A stretch of DNA of 64,000 bases from Cribrihabitans_A pelagius (GTDB lineage: Bacteria; Pseudomonadota; Alphaproteobacteria; Rhodobacterales; Rhodobacteraceae): positions 8,867 to 72,866 of the forward strand of contig NZ_JBMERR010000024.1 of NCBI RefSeq assembly GCF_048820915.1. The letters run 5' to 3'. Within the stretch, counting starts at the first letter, position 1, and each line of letters begins with the position of its first letter. The translations under genes were made by a program, and so were the position numbers. Below the pieces are notes generated by a model. The model was given only the letters and a program-made list of their open reading frames with translations, had not been told where the DNA came from and did no database searches. This document shows, piece by piece, positions 55,363 to 64,000 of this stretch.

Positions 55363-57735
55363 TCAAAAGTCCTGCCAAAGTTCGCGGGCGGCATTGCCCC
55401 GGGCCGCAGAGGCGGCGGCGGGAGCAGGACTTGCCTCGACCTCCCAGCTGTCCCCGCCGTGGGCGGTGGGGACAGAGGGAGCGGGACTCGCCTGCGCCTT
55501 CGGTTTGGGCGCCGGCGCTAAGGCCCCTGCCGTGCCGCCGCCGATCCGGAAATGCGCCACCAGCTCGGCCAGCTTGCTGGCATCGCTGTTCAGCAAGTGG
55601 CCGGCCGCAGTCGACTGTTCCACCATGGCCGCGTTCTGCTGGGTCACCTGGTCCAGCTGGGACATGCCGGTGTTGATCTCTCCCAAACCGGTGGACTGCT
55701 CGGCAGCGCCTTCGGCGATGCCTGACACCAGCTGCGAGATATGGCTGACTTGGGCGACGATGCTTTGCAGCGCCTCGCCGGTCTTGCCGACAAGATCGAC
55801 GCCGCGCTCCACCTGTTTCGAGCTGTCGCCGATCAGCGTCTTGATCTCCATTGCCGCATCGGAGGATCGCTGCGCCAGCGCACGCACCTCGCTTGCGACG
55901 ACGGCGAAGCCCTTGCCCGCCTCGCCCGCGCGCGCGGCCTCGACCCCTGCGTTCAGGGCAAGCAGGTTGGTCTGGAAGGCGATGTCGTCGATCACGCTGA
56001 TGATCTGCGAGATATGTTTCGACGATTGCTCGATCTCCGTCATCGCCGCGACCGCATTCTGCACAATCTCGCCGCTGGTCTCCGCCTCGGCCTTGGCCTC
56101 CCCCATGGTCGCTTCAACCGAACGAGCACCCTCGGCGGCGGATTTGACGCTGGCCGTCAGCTCGTCCAGCGCAGCGGCGGTTTCTTCCAGGGTGGCCGCC
56201 TGGCTTTCGGTGCGGTTCGACAGGTCGTCCGAGGCTTGGCTGATCTCGGCGGCGCCGTTGCGGATGCTGCCAGCTGCCTCGACCACCTGCACCACGGTGC
56301 CGTTCAGGGTTTCCACTGTGCGGTTGAAATCATGGCGCAGCTGCTCGTGATCGTCGGAGAAACGCGCCCGGATCGGTTCCGAAAAATCGCCTGCGGCCAG
56401 CCGGACCAGACCGGCAGAGAGGCTCTCCACTACCATCTGCTGCTCCCGCTGCTGCTCCGCGCGCGCTTCCTCGGCCTCGCGGGCCTGGCGCAGGTCGGCC
56501 TGCATGCTGACCAGCGTCTTGCCGATCTTGCCGATCTCATCCGGGCGGCTGGCTGCAGCGACTTCGGTTTCCAGATTGCCGGAGGAGACCGCTTCCATAT
56601 CCGTGCAGATACGGTCGATCGGCCGGGTGACCGAGCGGGCGAACAGCCAACCCAGGAGCGACATCGCGGCAGCGCAGAAAACAGAGACTGCAAGCAGCAG
56701 GTTACGGTCCTTCGCCACCGGCGCCATCAACTCGTCCCAGTCCTGTTCGGCAATGATGGCCCACTCGGCAAATGCGGTCTTGAGCGGTGCCGAGAAGGCC
56801 AGAACGGTCTGCCCGTTGAGCCCTTCAGCCTGCTCCATGATATGCGACTTGCCGTCGAAGGCATTGACCACTTGCTCCGTCTCCGGCAGCGGCGCCAGCA
56901 CCTCGAAACCGCCTTCCTTGCGTGCAGGTGTGCGCGCCAGAAGGTCGGGGCCTGCGATATAGATTTGAGTGGTTTCGCCGAGCCCTTCGGCGTTGTTGAC
57001 GATATCGGCCAGAAGATTGACCGGCAGCTGCACCGCAAGCACGCCCACGGTCAAGTTGGCGTCATTCACAACCGGCGCGGCCGCAAAGCCGGCGGCAGCG
57101 CCATTGCTGGGCGCATAAGGGCTGAGATCGGCAAAGAACACTTCGCCCCGGCTGCCTTCGACGGCCTGCCGGTAGACCGCGCCCAGCCCGGTATCCTTGT
57201 AGGGGCCGCTGATCATGTTGGTGCCGAAGTCGCTCTCCTTGAACACGGAATAGACGACATCGCCCGCCAGGTTGATGAGGAAGGCATCATAGTAGCCTTT
57301 GGACTCGATCAGCGCCTTGTAGGCGGGGTGGAAGCTTTCGTGGTGCATGTGGTAGGGCGATTCGCCCGCCGCCCGCGCCAGCAGATGTTTCTGGCCGGCG
57401 GGGTTAGGATTGTCGTCGATATAGGCCTTGCGCAGCACCGCGCCGGGATCACCGTCCAACCCGTTCCAGGTCATCGTGAGCCATTCGACCGCGGTGGCGG
57501 TCGAGGGCACCGCAGCCAGCGTTTGAACGTCAGCGTGGATACCGTCCAGAAGCTTCTGGACCGAATATTTCCGGTCGGCAACCATCGAGTTGAACTGGTT
57601 TTCGGCGTTTTCCACCGCGCTCCGCTGGAAACTGATGGTGGCGACGGTGACCAGAATCACTGTCAGCAACACGCCAAACCCAACCACGAATAATGGCAGC
57701 TTATGTGCCAGCTTAAGCGAAGTAAGCGCTTTCAT
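55363..57735 (-). CDS. methyl-accepting chemotaxis protein with Cache-type sensor
   Basis: A 790-aa receptor. TM1 is at about 14-36, a large periplasmic sensor region of double-Cache type spans about 37-345, TM2 about 347-368, then HAMP, then the signalling domain with the hairpin tip (SVIDDIAFQTNLLALNAGVE) and methylation helices. The C-terminus ends ELWQDF, matching the xWxxF pentapeptide that docks CheR and CheB. It is the only receptor gene in the locus. The ligand is not known. It is followed by cheB and cheD in the same direction. Confidence 0.92.
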   Translation of the reverse strand: MKALTSLKLAHKLPLFVVGFGVLLTVILVTVATISFQRSAVENAENQFNSMVADRKYSVQKLLDGIHADVQTLAAVPSTATAVEWLTMTWNGLDGDPGAVLRKAYIDDNPNPAGQKHLLARAAGESPYHMHHESFHPAYKALIESKGYYDAFLINLAGDVVYSVFKESDFGTNMISGPYKDTGLGAVYRQAVEGSRGEVFFADLSPYAPSNGAAAGFAAAPVVNDANLTVGVLAVQLPVNLLADIVNNAEGLGETTQIYIAGPDLLARTPARKEGGFEVLAPLPETEQVVNAFDGKSHIMEQAEGLNGQTVLAFSAPLKTAFAEWAIIAEQDWDELMAPVAKDRNLLLAVSVFCAAAMSLLGWLFARSVTRPIDRICTDMEAVSSGNLETEVAAASRPDEIGKIGKTLVSMQADLRQAREAEEARAEQQREQQMVVESLSAGLVRLAAGDFSEPIRARFSDDHEQLRHDFNRTVETLNGTVVQVVEAAGSIRNGAAEISQASDDLSNRTESQAATLEETAAALDELTASVKSAAEGARSVEATMGEAKAEAETSGEIVQNAVAAMTEIEQSSKHISQIISVIDDIAFQTNLLALNAGVEAARAGEAGKGFAVVASEVRALAQRSSDAAMEIKTLIGDSSKQVERGVDLVGKTGEALQSIVAQVSHISQLVSGIAEGAAEQSTGLGEINTGMSQLDQVTQQNAAMVEQSTAAGHLLNSDASKLAELVAHFRIGGGTAGALAPAPKPKAQASPAPSVPTAHGGDSWEVEASPAPAAASAARGNAARELWQDF

Positions 57736-58099
57736 TCCGTCCTCCTGAGGGATTGCGGTCTAGGCTTCCGCAAAATCAATGGCCACGACCATGCCCCGCA
57801 GGAGTTAATTTGCCGCTTACGGAGGCGGTTTTTTGCCGCGCTTTCCCTCAAAACCGCCCGGGTGAAGCGCGGTTGCCGCCCCAAGGGCAAGGCCGCGCAG
57901 AGGGCGGGCGGACGATTTCTCAGGCGCTGCTCGAAACGTCTAAAATTGGCAATGTTTGCCGCGCGGCTTTGGCCCGCGCTGTCCTTATAAATGCATCCGG
58001 GCAAGTTCTGGCGGCAATCAAATATTAAGGCCCCCGCCCTAAGAATTTGAGCATCGAACTCGAACTGATCGCCGACAACGGGGGTGCGAATCGCCGAAT
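57736..58099. promoter_or_regulatory. divergent control region of the chemotaxis locus
   Basis: A 364-bp gap between the MCP gene and the STAS-cheY-cheA operon. No gene is evident and no sigma-54 or sigma-28 promoter was confidently recognised. It is expected to hold the promoters for both che transcripts. Confidence 0.5.
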
Positions 58100-58387
58100 A
58101 TGAGCACGGAAACGCAACATCACCTTTTGGACTTGCCGAATGCATTCGCGGAACTCGATCCGCTGATCGCCTTCCTGCAGGAGGCCCGCACCCAGCCGGT
58201 CGAAATCAGCTGCAAGAACACCGCGGTCATGCCCTCGCGCTGCCTGCAGCTGCTGCTAGGCGCGGAACAGCAGTGGCGGTCCGAGGGGGTGGGCTTTGCG
58301 GTCACCAACGTGACCGAATCCTGCCGCAAGTCCCTGAAACTTCTGGGGCTGGAGCCAAACCGATTTGAAGACGAGGATACAGCATGA
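58100..58387 (+). CDS. STAS-domain protein of the chemotaxis operon
   Basis: A 95-aa single STAS domain (PVEISCKNTAVMPSRCLQLL; GFAVTNVTESCRKSLKLLG). The MPSRC segment occupies the place of the phosphorylatable D-S-S/T-G in anti-anti-sigma factors. It overlaps cheY by 4 bp. Similar STAS proteins in rhizobial chemotaxis operons (CheS) bind CheA to speed signal termination, so a CheS-like role is possible. Confidence 0.75.
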   Translation: MSTETQHHLLDLPNAFAELDPLIAFLQEARTQPVEISCKNTAVMPSRCLQLLLGAEQQWRSEGVGFAVTNVTESCRKSLKLLGLEPNRFEDEDTA

Positions 58388-58758
58388 AGACCAAAGTCCT
58401 GGCTATCGACGATTCCCGCACGATCCGGAATCTGCTCGCCGCGACCCTGGAGGAAGCCGGGTTCGAATATCACTGTGCCGTGGACGGCCGTGAAGGCGTG
58501 GACATGTACCCCGGCCTCGCCCCGGATGTCGTGATTACCGACATCAACATGCCCAACCTCGACGGCTTTGGCGTGATCGAGGAGCTGCGCGGCGACGGCA
58601 TCAATTCCAAGGTGCCGATCCTGGTGCTGACCACTGAAAGCGCGCCGGAGATGAAAGCCCGCGCCCGCAACGCCGGCGCCACTGGCTGGATTACCAAACC
58701 GTTCGACGACGCTTCGCTGATCTTTGCGCTGAAGCGGGTCACCGGAGCCGCGGCCTGA
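58384..58758 (+). CDS. cheY: CheY-type response regulator (first copy)
   Basis: A 124-aa single-domain receiver (VLAIDDSRTIRNLLAATLEE) with phosphorylated Asp53 in ITDINMP, the switch Thr in LTTES and Lys in WITKPF. Directly upstream of cheA. One of two CheYs in the operon, which may split roles as motor-binding regulator and phosphate sink. Confidence 0.93.
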   Translation: MKTKVLAIDDSRTIRNLLAATLEEAGFEYHCAVDGREGVDMYPGLAPDVVITDINMPNLDGFGVIEELRGDGINSKVPILVLTTESAPEMKARARNAGATGWITKPFDDASLIFALKRVTGAAA

Positions 58759-58759
58759 G

Positions 58760-60931
58760 ATGTCGGGGTCGATTCAGGATACCTTCTTTGAGGAGTGCGA
58801 AGAACTCCTTGAAGCAACGGATGAGGGTTTGACCGCCATCGAAGGAGGCGATCATAACCCCGAGGTGGTCAATGCGATCTTCCGCGCTGTGCACTCGATC
58901 AAGGGTGGCGCGGGGGCATTTGGCCTGGAAGATCTGGTGGCTTTTGCGCACCGGTTCGAAACCGTCTTTGACGAAGTGCGCTCGAACCGGCTGGAGCTGG
59001 ACGAGAAGCTGATTCAGCTGCTGCTGCGCGCCAGCGACCACTTGTCGGCGCTGGTCGAAGTGGCCCGCGACGGCGGCCAGGTCGACGAGGCGCATCACGA
59101 TGTGCTGCTGGCGGCGCTGGACGAATACATCCCGGAGGAAGAGGAAGATCTCACCTTCGAGCCAATGGGGCTCGGCGGCCCGGTTGACTTGCCCGACCTC
59201 GGCGGCCCGGCCGCACCCAAGGAGGAAACCTACCGGATCCGCTTCCATCCCCTGAAGGACATGTATGGCACCGGCAACGAGCCCTTCTTCCTGTTCCAGG
59301 CTCTGCAGGACATGGGCGAGCTGACCGTTGAACTGGACGAATCCGAACTGCCGGGTTTCGACGCTATGGATCCGGGCGAGAGCTATCTGGCCTGGAACAT
59401 CGTTCTGGTCACCTCCGAGCCGCGGTCCGTGGTGGAAGCGGTATTCGAATTTGTCGAAGGCCTGTGTGAGCTGTCCATCGAGGGCGACGGAGACGCTGAG
59501 GCGGAAGCCAATGCCATTGCCACGCTGGATGCGATGTTCGGCACGCCGGACGACAGCAGCGGAGACGCATCCGCCGCCCCTTTTGACCCGCCGGCCCCCG
59601 CAGCAGTACCCGACGCCGCCCCGGCTCCGGTCCCGGCCGGTGACAAAGGCGGAGACAAGGGCGGTGACAAGGCCGCAGGCCAGAAGGCTGAAAGCGGCCG
59701 CCAGGAGCAGCGCGGCCCCAAGCCGACGCTGCGCGTCGAGCTCGAGCGGGTGGACCGGCTGATCAACGCAGTCGGTGAGCTGATCATCAACCACTCGATG
59801 CTGGCGCAGCAAATTGCCAATCTCAACGTCTCCGATACCAGGGATGTCGAAACCGAGCTGGAAGGGTTCAAGAACCTGGCCCGCGATATCCAAGAAGGCG
59901 TGATGTCGATCCGCGCGCAGCCGGTGAAACCGCTGTTCCAGCGCATGGCACGCATCGTGCGCGAAGCCTCGGCGGCAACCGGCAAGACCGCAAAGCTGAT
60001 CACCGAGGGCGAAGCCACGGAAGTCGACAAGACGGTGATCGAACGGCTGTCCGACCCGCTGACGCACATCCTGCGCAACGCGGTCGACCACGGTATCGAA
60101 AAACCTGAAGGCCGTGCGGAAGCGGGCAAATCCTCTACCGGGGAAATCCGCCTCTCGGCCTCGCACCGCTCGGGCAGCGTCTGCATCGAGATCAAGGACG
60201 ACGGTGCCGGCGTGAACCGCCAGAAGGTGAAGGAAATCGCCATCGAAAAGGGGCTGATCCCGGAGAACGCCGAACTTACTGACAACGAGATCGACAACCT
60301 TTTGTTCCTGCCCGGTTTCTCGACCGCCAAGGAAGTCTCTAACCTTTCCGGCCGCGGCGTCGGCATGGACGTTGTGAAAAACGCGGTGACAGGTCTTGGC
60401 GGCCGCATCAACATCACCTCGAACCCGGGAAAGGGGTCGACCTTCACCATCATTCTGCCCCTGACCCTGGCGGTGATGGACGGCATGGTGGTGTCGGTGG
60501 CCGATCAGACCATGGTGGTGCCGATCACCTCGATCGTGGAGACGATGCGCGGCAGCGACGACATGATCAACAGCCTTGGCGCTGACGGCACCTTGCTGTC
60601 GATCCGCGGCAATTTCGTGCCGATCTGCGATGTGGCCGGCGCGCTTGGCCTTTACCGAGAAAGCGGCGGCCTGGGCGGTGTCTACCTCCTGGTGGAAACC
60701 GAAACCGGCCAGCGCTGCGCCCTGGCAGTGGACGACATCCACGACCAGCGCCAGGTAGTCATCAAGAGCCTCGACGGCGTCTGCGGCGAGATCCCCGGGG
60801 TCGCGGCGGCCACCATCCTGGGGGATGGCAAAATCGCCATGATCCTGGACCCGGAAAGCATCATTGCGGCCTCGCCAACGGCGGCCGCCTTTGACACCGA
60901 GCGGAGAATGAGCAATGCAATCGCAAGCTGA
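58760..60931 (+). CDS. cheA: chemotaxis histidine kinase CheA
   Basis: A 723-aa CheA. P1 (Hpt) has phospho-accepting His45 in IFRAVHSIKGGAGAFG. A linker/P2 region lies about 150-290, with an Ala/Pro-rich, then GDKGG-repeat segment at about 290-310. P3 starts about 320. P4 kinase has N box HILRNAVDHGIE and G boxes DDGAGVN and GRGVGMDVV. P5 is a CheW-like domain at the C-terminus. It starts one base after cheY and overlaps cheW. Confidence 0.95.
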   Translation: MSGSIQDTFFEECEELLEATDEGLTAIEGGDHNPEVVNAIFRAVHSIKGGAGAFGLEDLVAFAHRFETVFDEVRSNRLELDEKLIQLLLRASDHLSALVEVARDGGQVDEAHHDVLLAALDEYIPEEEEDLTFEPMGLGGPVDLPDLGGPAAPKEETYRIRFHPLKDMYGTGNEPFFLFQALQDMGELTVELDESELPGFDAMDPGESYLAWNIVLVTSEPRSVVEAVFEFVEGLCELSIEGDGDAEAEANAIATLDAMFGTPDDSSGDASAAPFDPPAPAAVPDAAPAPVPAGDKGGDKGGDKAAGQKAESGRQEQRGPKPTLRVELERVDRLINAVGELIINHSMLAQQIANLNVSDTRDVETELEGFKNLARDIQEGVMSIRAQPVKPLFQRMARIVREASAATGKTAKLITEGEATEVDKTVIERLSDPLTHILRNAVDHGIEKPEGRAEAGKSSTGEIRLSASHRSGSVCIEIKDDGAGVNRQKVKEIAIEKGLIPENAELTDNEIDNLLFLPGFSTAKEVSNLSGRGVGMDVVKNAVTGLGGRINITSNPGKGSTFTIILPLTLAVMDGMVVSVADQTMVVPITSIVETMRGSDDMINSLGADGTLLSIRGNFVPICDVAGALGLYRESGGLGGVYLLVETETGQRCALAVDDIHDQRQVVIKSLDGVCGEIPGVAAATILGDGKIAMILDPESIIAASPTAAAFDTERRMSNAIAS

Positions 60932-61403
60932 ACTTAAGCAGACTGATCACGAAGTCAAACACGCCGAACAAAGCGAGTTTGTCAGCTTTACGGTGGCGGG
61001 GCAGGCATTTTGCCTGAAAATCACCCAAATCCGCGAAATCCGCCGCTGGTCGCCGGTCACCATCCTGCCGCATGCCCCGGCCGATGTGCTGGGGGTGATG
61101 AACCTGCGCGGCGCGGTGATCCCGATATACGACCTGTCGGCGCGCTTCGGACTGGAGCAGACCGAAGCCAGCGAGCGCAACGTGGTGATCGTGGTGTCGG
61201 TGCATGGCAAGCCGGTTGGCCTGCTGGCGGAATCGGTGTCCGAGATCATCTCGATCAACCCTGGCGACATCCAGGAAACCCCGCCGGTCGACAGCCGCAA
61301 CACCATGGAATACATCCAGGGCATCATCTCGCATGATGACACGATGGTGCGCATCATTAACCTGGATGCAGTTATCTCGGCTCCGGAGCAGGTGATGCTG
61401 TGA
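60915..61403 (+). CDS. cheW: chemotaxis coupling protein CheW
   Basis: A 162-aa CheW (EFVSFTVAGQAFCLKITQIREI; TILPHAPADVLGVMNLRGAVI; YDLSARFGL; GLLAESVSEI). It links the receptor to CheA. It overlaps both the cheA 3' end (17 bp) and the cheR start (4 bp). Confidence 0.95.
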   Translation: MQSQAELKQTDHEVKHAEQSEFVSFTVAGQAFCLKITQIREIRRWSPVTILPHAPADVLGVMNLRGAVIPIYDLSARFGLEQTEASERNVVIVVSVHGKPVGLLAESVSEIISINPGDIQETPPVDSRNTMEYIQGIISHDDTMVRIINLDAVISAPEQVML

Positions 61404-62281
61404 GCGTAGAAGACCCCATTGCTCCCCAGGCAGATGGCTTTTCGCTGTCCGACCAGGAATTCGAGGCCATTGCGCAATATGCGCACCGGCACTTCGGCCT
61501 GGCGATGGCGAAAAGCAAGAAGCCGCTGGTTTCCTCGCGGCTGGCGCGCAAGCTCCGGCAGCGCAACATCACGGATTTCAAGGAGTATCTCAAGAGTCTT
61601 GACGGGCCGAACGCGGAGGAGGAGCGCAGCGGTCTGCTTTCGCTGCTGACCACGAACGTCACCCATTTTTTCCGGGAACCGCATCATTTCGAGACGCTGC
61701 GAAACGACGTGCTGCCGCCGCTGATCGAACAGGCGCGGCGCGGCGGGCGGGTGCGGTTGTGGTCGGCGGGCTGTTCCAACGGGCAGGAGCCCTACTCGAT
61801 CGCGATGACCGTGCTGAGCCTCTGTCCGGAAGCGGCGAAGCTCGACTTCAAGATCCTGGGCACCGATATCGACCCGGTGGTGGTGCGCAAGGCCCAGGCC
61901 GCTCAGTACCCCGAGGACGAGCTGGCGCAGATCGACCCGGCCTATCGCAAGCTGCTGCCCGCGCGCGACGCGGACGGCCGTTTCCCCGAGAGCCTGCGCA
62001 AGATGATCACCTTCGGCGTGCTCAATCTGATCGAGCCATTCCCGTTCAAGGGCAAGTTTGACGCTATCTTCTGCCGCAACGTGGCGATCTACTTCGACAA
62101 CCCGACCCAGCAGAAGGTCTGGCAAGCCTTTCAGAAATCCCTGAACCCGGGCGGCTACCTCTTCATTGGCCACTCCGAACGGATGTCGGGGCCCGCAGCG
62201 CAAAGCCTGAAGACGGCCGGGATCACGACCTACATCAACGCACTCTCCGGCCGGGGCTCCCCGGGCGGGCCTGCAAGCTGA
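61400..62281 (+). CDS. cheR: chemoreceptor methyltransferase CheR
   Basis: A 293-aa CheR. The N-terminal helical domain is followed by the SAM-dependent methyltransferase (TTNVTHFFREPHHFETL; LWSAGCSNGQEPYSIAM; GTDIDPVVVRKAQ; DAIFCRNVAIYFDNPTQQ). It methylates receptor glutamates. It overlaps cheW by 4 bp. Confidence 0.95.
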   Translation: MSVEDPIAPQADGFSLSDQEFEAIAQYAHRHFGLAMAKSKKPLVSSRLARKLRQRNITDFKEYLKSLDGPNAEEERSGLLSLLTTNVTHFFREPHHFETLRNDVLPPLIEQARRGGRVRLWSAGCSNGQEPYSIAMTVLSLCPEAAKLDFKILGTDIDPVVVRKAQAAQYPEDELAQIDPAYRKLLPARDADGRFPESLRKMITFGVLNLIEPFPFKGKFDAIFCRNVAIYFDNPTQQKVWQAFQKSLNPGGYLFIGHSERMSGPAAQSLKTAGITTYINALSGRGSPGGPAS

Positions 62282-62297
62282 GCAGAAGGAAAATAAA

Positions 62298-62684
62298 ATG
62301 AGCTTGAAAGACTCTCTCCGTGTCATGGTTGTGGATGATATGTCGACAAGCCGCGGCATTCTCACCCAGTGCCTGGATGAGATCGGCATCAAGAACTACA
62401 TGGTGGAAAACAACGGCCAGTCGGCTTTTCAGAAACTGGCCGCGACCCCCGTGCACCTCGTACTGTCGGATTACAACATGCCGGGCATGGACGGTCTTGG
62501 CCTCCTGCAGGCGCTGCGCGGTCATCAGGTCACCCAGCGGGTCGGCTTCATCCTTGTTACCGGCAAGCCAACGCCGGAGATCATCGAAGTGGGCAAAAAG
62601 CTGGGTCTGAACAACATCATCCGCAAGCCCTTCACCGTGGCCACGATGAAACAGGCGATCGAACAAGTCGTCGGGCGGCTTTAA
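62298..62684 (+). CDS. cheY: CheY-type response regulator (second copy)
   Basis: A 128-aa receiver (VMVVDDMSTSRGILTQCLDE) with Asp58 in LSDYNMPGMDG, the switch Thr in LVTGKP and Lys in IRKPF. AGAAGGA stands upstream of the ATG. It differs clearly from the first CheY, as expected for a motor-CheY/phosphate-sink pair. Confidence 0.93.
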   Translation: MSLKDSLRVMVVDDMSTSRGILTQCLDEIGIKNYMVENNGQSAFQKLAATPVHLVLSDYNMPGMDGLGLLQALRGHQVTQRVGFILVTGKPTPEIIEVGKKLGLNNIIRKPFTVATMKQAIEQVVGRL

Positions 62685-62686
62685 TC

Positions 62687-63013
62687 ATGGAGCGCCCCGG
62701 CAAAGCCCTCAGCGAACTCTGCGCCGCATCGGCGTGGGAAATGCGGCAGCTGCGCACGCAGATCCAGGCGCTCGAGGACGTCGTCCTCGACGTGCTGGAG
62801 CGCGGCACCGCCCCCACCAGCCAGGAACTGCGTGCCTTGCAGGATTTCGATTTGGTAATTCAGACCTTGGCGGGCTTGTCCGGCTTCTTCGAACGGGTCC
62901 AAGATCAGGTCGACCAGTCGGGGCCAGCCGACCTTCCCTCGGCGGCTGACGGGGTTACGCTGGAAAAGCTGCGCGAACGGCTGCAATCGGCCGGCAGCAT
63001 GGCCGGCGCTTGA
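62687..63013 (+). CDS. small CheZ/CheT-like protein, possible CheY phosphatase
   Basis: A 108-aa helical protein, 2 bp after cheY and last in the operon. The segment LQDFDLVIQTLAGL holds Asp55 and Gln59 in D-x-x-x-Q spacing. This is the same spacing as the catalytic Asp143 and Gln147 of E. coli CheZ (QDLTGQ), and it is preceded by QD as in CheZ. Length and position match the CheT protein of rhizobial che operons. Function as phosphatase is inferred from the motif and context. Confidence 0.65.
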   Translation: MERPGKALSELCAASAWEMRQLRTQIQALEDVVLDVLERGTAPTSQELRALQDFDLVIQTLAGLSGFFERVQDQVDQSGPADLPSAADGVTLEKLRERLQSAGSMAGA

Positions 63014-63019
63014 GATTTC

Positions 63020-63049
63020 CGGCACCGCGCGCAAGGCCGCGCGGTGCCG
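63020..63049 (+). terminator. hairpin at the end of the che operon
   Basis: CGGCACCGCGCG (63020-63031) and CGCGCGGTGCCG (63038-63049) form a perfect 12-bp stem with a 6-nt loop, 7 bp after the last gene's stop. There is no U-run, but stem and position fit a transcription end. Confidence 0.6.
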
Positions 63050-63755
63050 ACCTGACAGCAGCAACCTTCTTTCAGGCCCTGCTCGTTTCCCGGGCTGCAA
63101 CCAAGCCACGCCAGCAAAATCGCTCTGCCGGACCGGACATGCGGCTGGGATGCAGATAGCGCTATTTCTGGCGGTTTTCCTCTGGCCGCGGCCGGGAGGG
63201 CGCAGGCCTTAAGCGACAGGATCGCCCTGATCGCCGGATTGCCCAACTACCAGTATCTGCCGCCGCTGGAACAACACGGAAGACGGTGCCGGAATATAGG
63301 CTCGGACCCAGAAGGAGATTGGCCATGTGGCCAGCCTGGCATTTTGCGGGGCTCAGCAATGACGCGTGACTTCCCGTTTCTCCAGCGGCTCCAGGCCATC
63401 CAAACGAGCCTTCGGGGCCGGTAGCCGAGAAGCGTTAATGCGTGCGGTCCGGATGCGGTGGCCGGTTCGTCGTTTTCAGAACGCGCTTCCGTACTGCCGC
63501 GCGGCCTGCAGGATACCACCGCCGGCCATTCCGGCCGGGCTATCTTCTCTCGAAGGGCGCACCTTCTTGCGAATGGGTATCTTCGCAATGGTCTTGCATT
63601 TAATGAATGGCACTCTCGCAGCAGCGGGTATCACAAGCGCTGTCCATGGTGACGGCACCGACCTGCCCGGCCTCTGGCAATTGCTCAAGCAGTTTTGGCA
63701 GCGCTGGGTTGCCTCCGCAGAAGCTGCGTGGATTGCCGCGGTTTGGCTTTCGCTA
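63050..63755. other. intergenic stretch before the IS5 element
   Basis: No gene that I can support. The longest plus-strand frame (63366-63791) has an unusual composition and no recognised similarity. A 14-codon frame with AAGGAG upstream starts at 63325 but is too short to judge. The stretch may hold decayed DNA next to the insertion sequence. Confidence 0.45.
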
Positions 63756-63770
63756 GGGTCAGGACCCATT
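63756..63770 (+). repeat. probable left end of IS5-family element
   Basis: GGGTCAGGACCCATT, preceded by CTA, lies 48 bp before the transposase start and looks like the terminal inverted repeat of IS5-type elements. The matching right end is outside the window, so the limits are not certain. Confidence 0.5.
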
Positions 63771-63818
63771 GATTTTCGGCTATCGGTATGATTCACGGCT
63801 CGAAAACGAGCGGTGACC

Positions 63819-64000
63819 ATGTCTGATCTTTTCTGGCTAACTGACGCGCAGATGGCGCGCCTTGAGCCTTTCTTCCCCAAGTCCCACGGCAAGCCACGCG
63901 TTGATGACAGGCGGGTGTTGAGCGGGATTATCTTCATCAATCGCAATGGCTTAAGATGGCGTGACGCACCCGCTGCCTATGGCCCGCACAAGACGCTGTA
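63819..64000 (+). mobile_element. IS5-family transposase, start only (cut by window edge)
   Basis: The reading frame from ATG 63819 encodes 60 residues (MSDLFWLTDAQMARLEPFFP; VDDRRVLSGIIFINRNGLRW; RDAPAAYGPHKTL) and is open at the window end. It is the DUF4096-type N-terminus of IS5-family transposases, immediately before the DDE domain. Whether the rest is intact cannot be seen. Confidence 0.9.

Noticed and set aside
58739..60742. 667-codon minus-strand frame opposite cheA
   Set aside because: Antisense to a canonical CheA with intact motifs; no ribosome-binding site or domain.
63366..63791. 141-codon plus-strand frame before the IS5 element
   Set aside because: No recognised domain, no clear ribosome-binding site, and it runs into the insertion-sequence end.

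Overview
The window is GC-rich DNA from an alphaproteobacterium. The best fit is Rhodobacteraceae of the roseobacter group (Leisingera, Phaeobacter or Ruegeria type). This rests on the complete beta-hydroxyaspartate cycle cluster bhcABCD/bhcR, a PuuD-type membrane urate oxidase, a compact che operon with a STAS protein and two CheYs, and overall codon style. The genus is an inference. No rRNA, tRNA or CRISPR array was seen.

Layout. 0-0.7 kb: a ParDE toxin-antitoxin pair. 0.7-4.8 kb: an unusual 1355-aa protein joining two rhodanese domains, a YidC/Oxa1-like membrane segment and a PEP-synthase-like enzyme. Divergent from it are a PhnD-like binding protein and a hybrid histidine kinase (5.0-8.3 kb). 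8.5-11.7 kb: zinc uptake znuB-znuC-zur with divergent znuA. 11.8-17.8 kb: a pipecolate/lysine catabolic pair (amaA, amaB), two tandem LysR regulators and an aminotransferase. 17.8-20.4 kb: a one-protein adenylation / carrier / membrane-acyltransferase fusion. 20.6-24.5 kb: copper handling (DUF305 protein, CopA, CueR-like regulator) with a clear MerR-type promoter.

24.5-50.8 kb is a large purine-catabolism region: LysR, xdhABC, a permease, guaD, puuD, a second related LysR, uraH, a puuE-uraD fusion, allA, an NCS2 urate/xanthine permease, a UreI/AmiS-like channel and allE. Together these take guanine, xanthine and urate towards glyoxylate plus urea. The same block carries the beta-hydroxyaspartate cycle, which turns glyoxylate and glycine into oxaloacetate without CO2 loss, and a malic enzyme. 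Glyoxylate made from purines therefore has an assimilation route next door. The step from allantoate to ureidoglycine is not encoded here. The block is interrupted between guaD and puuD by decayed mobile-element remains (a serine-resolvase fragment and an IS30 transposase pseudogene).

50.9-53.5 kb: molybdate uptake modABC, which could supply metal for xanthine dehydrogenase. 53.7-63.0 kb: a chemotaxis locus, with cheD, cheB and an MCP on the minus strand and STAS-cheY-cheA-cheW-cheR-cheY plus a small CheZ-like protein on the plus strand. The right edge runs into the start of an IS5-family insertion sequence.
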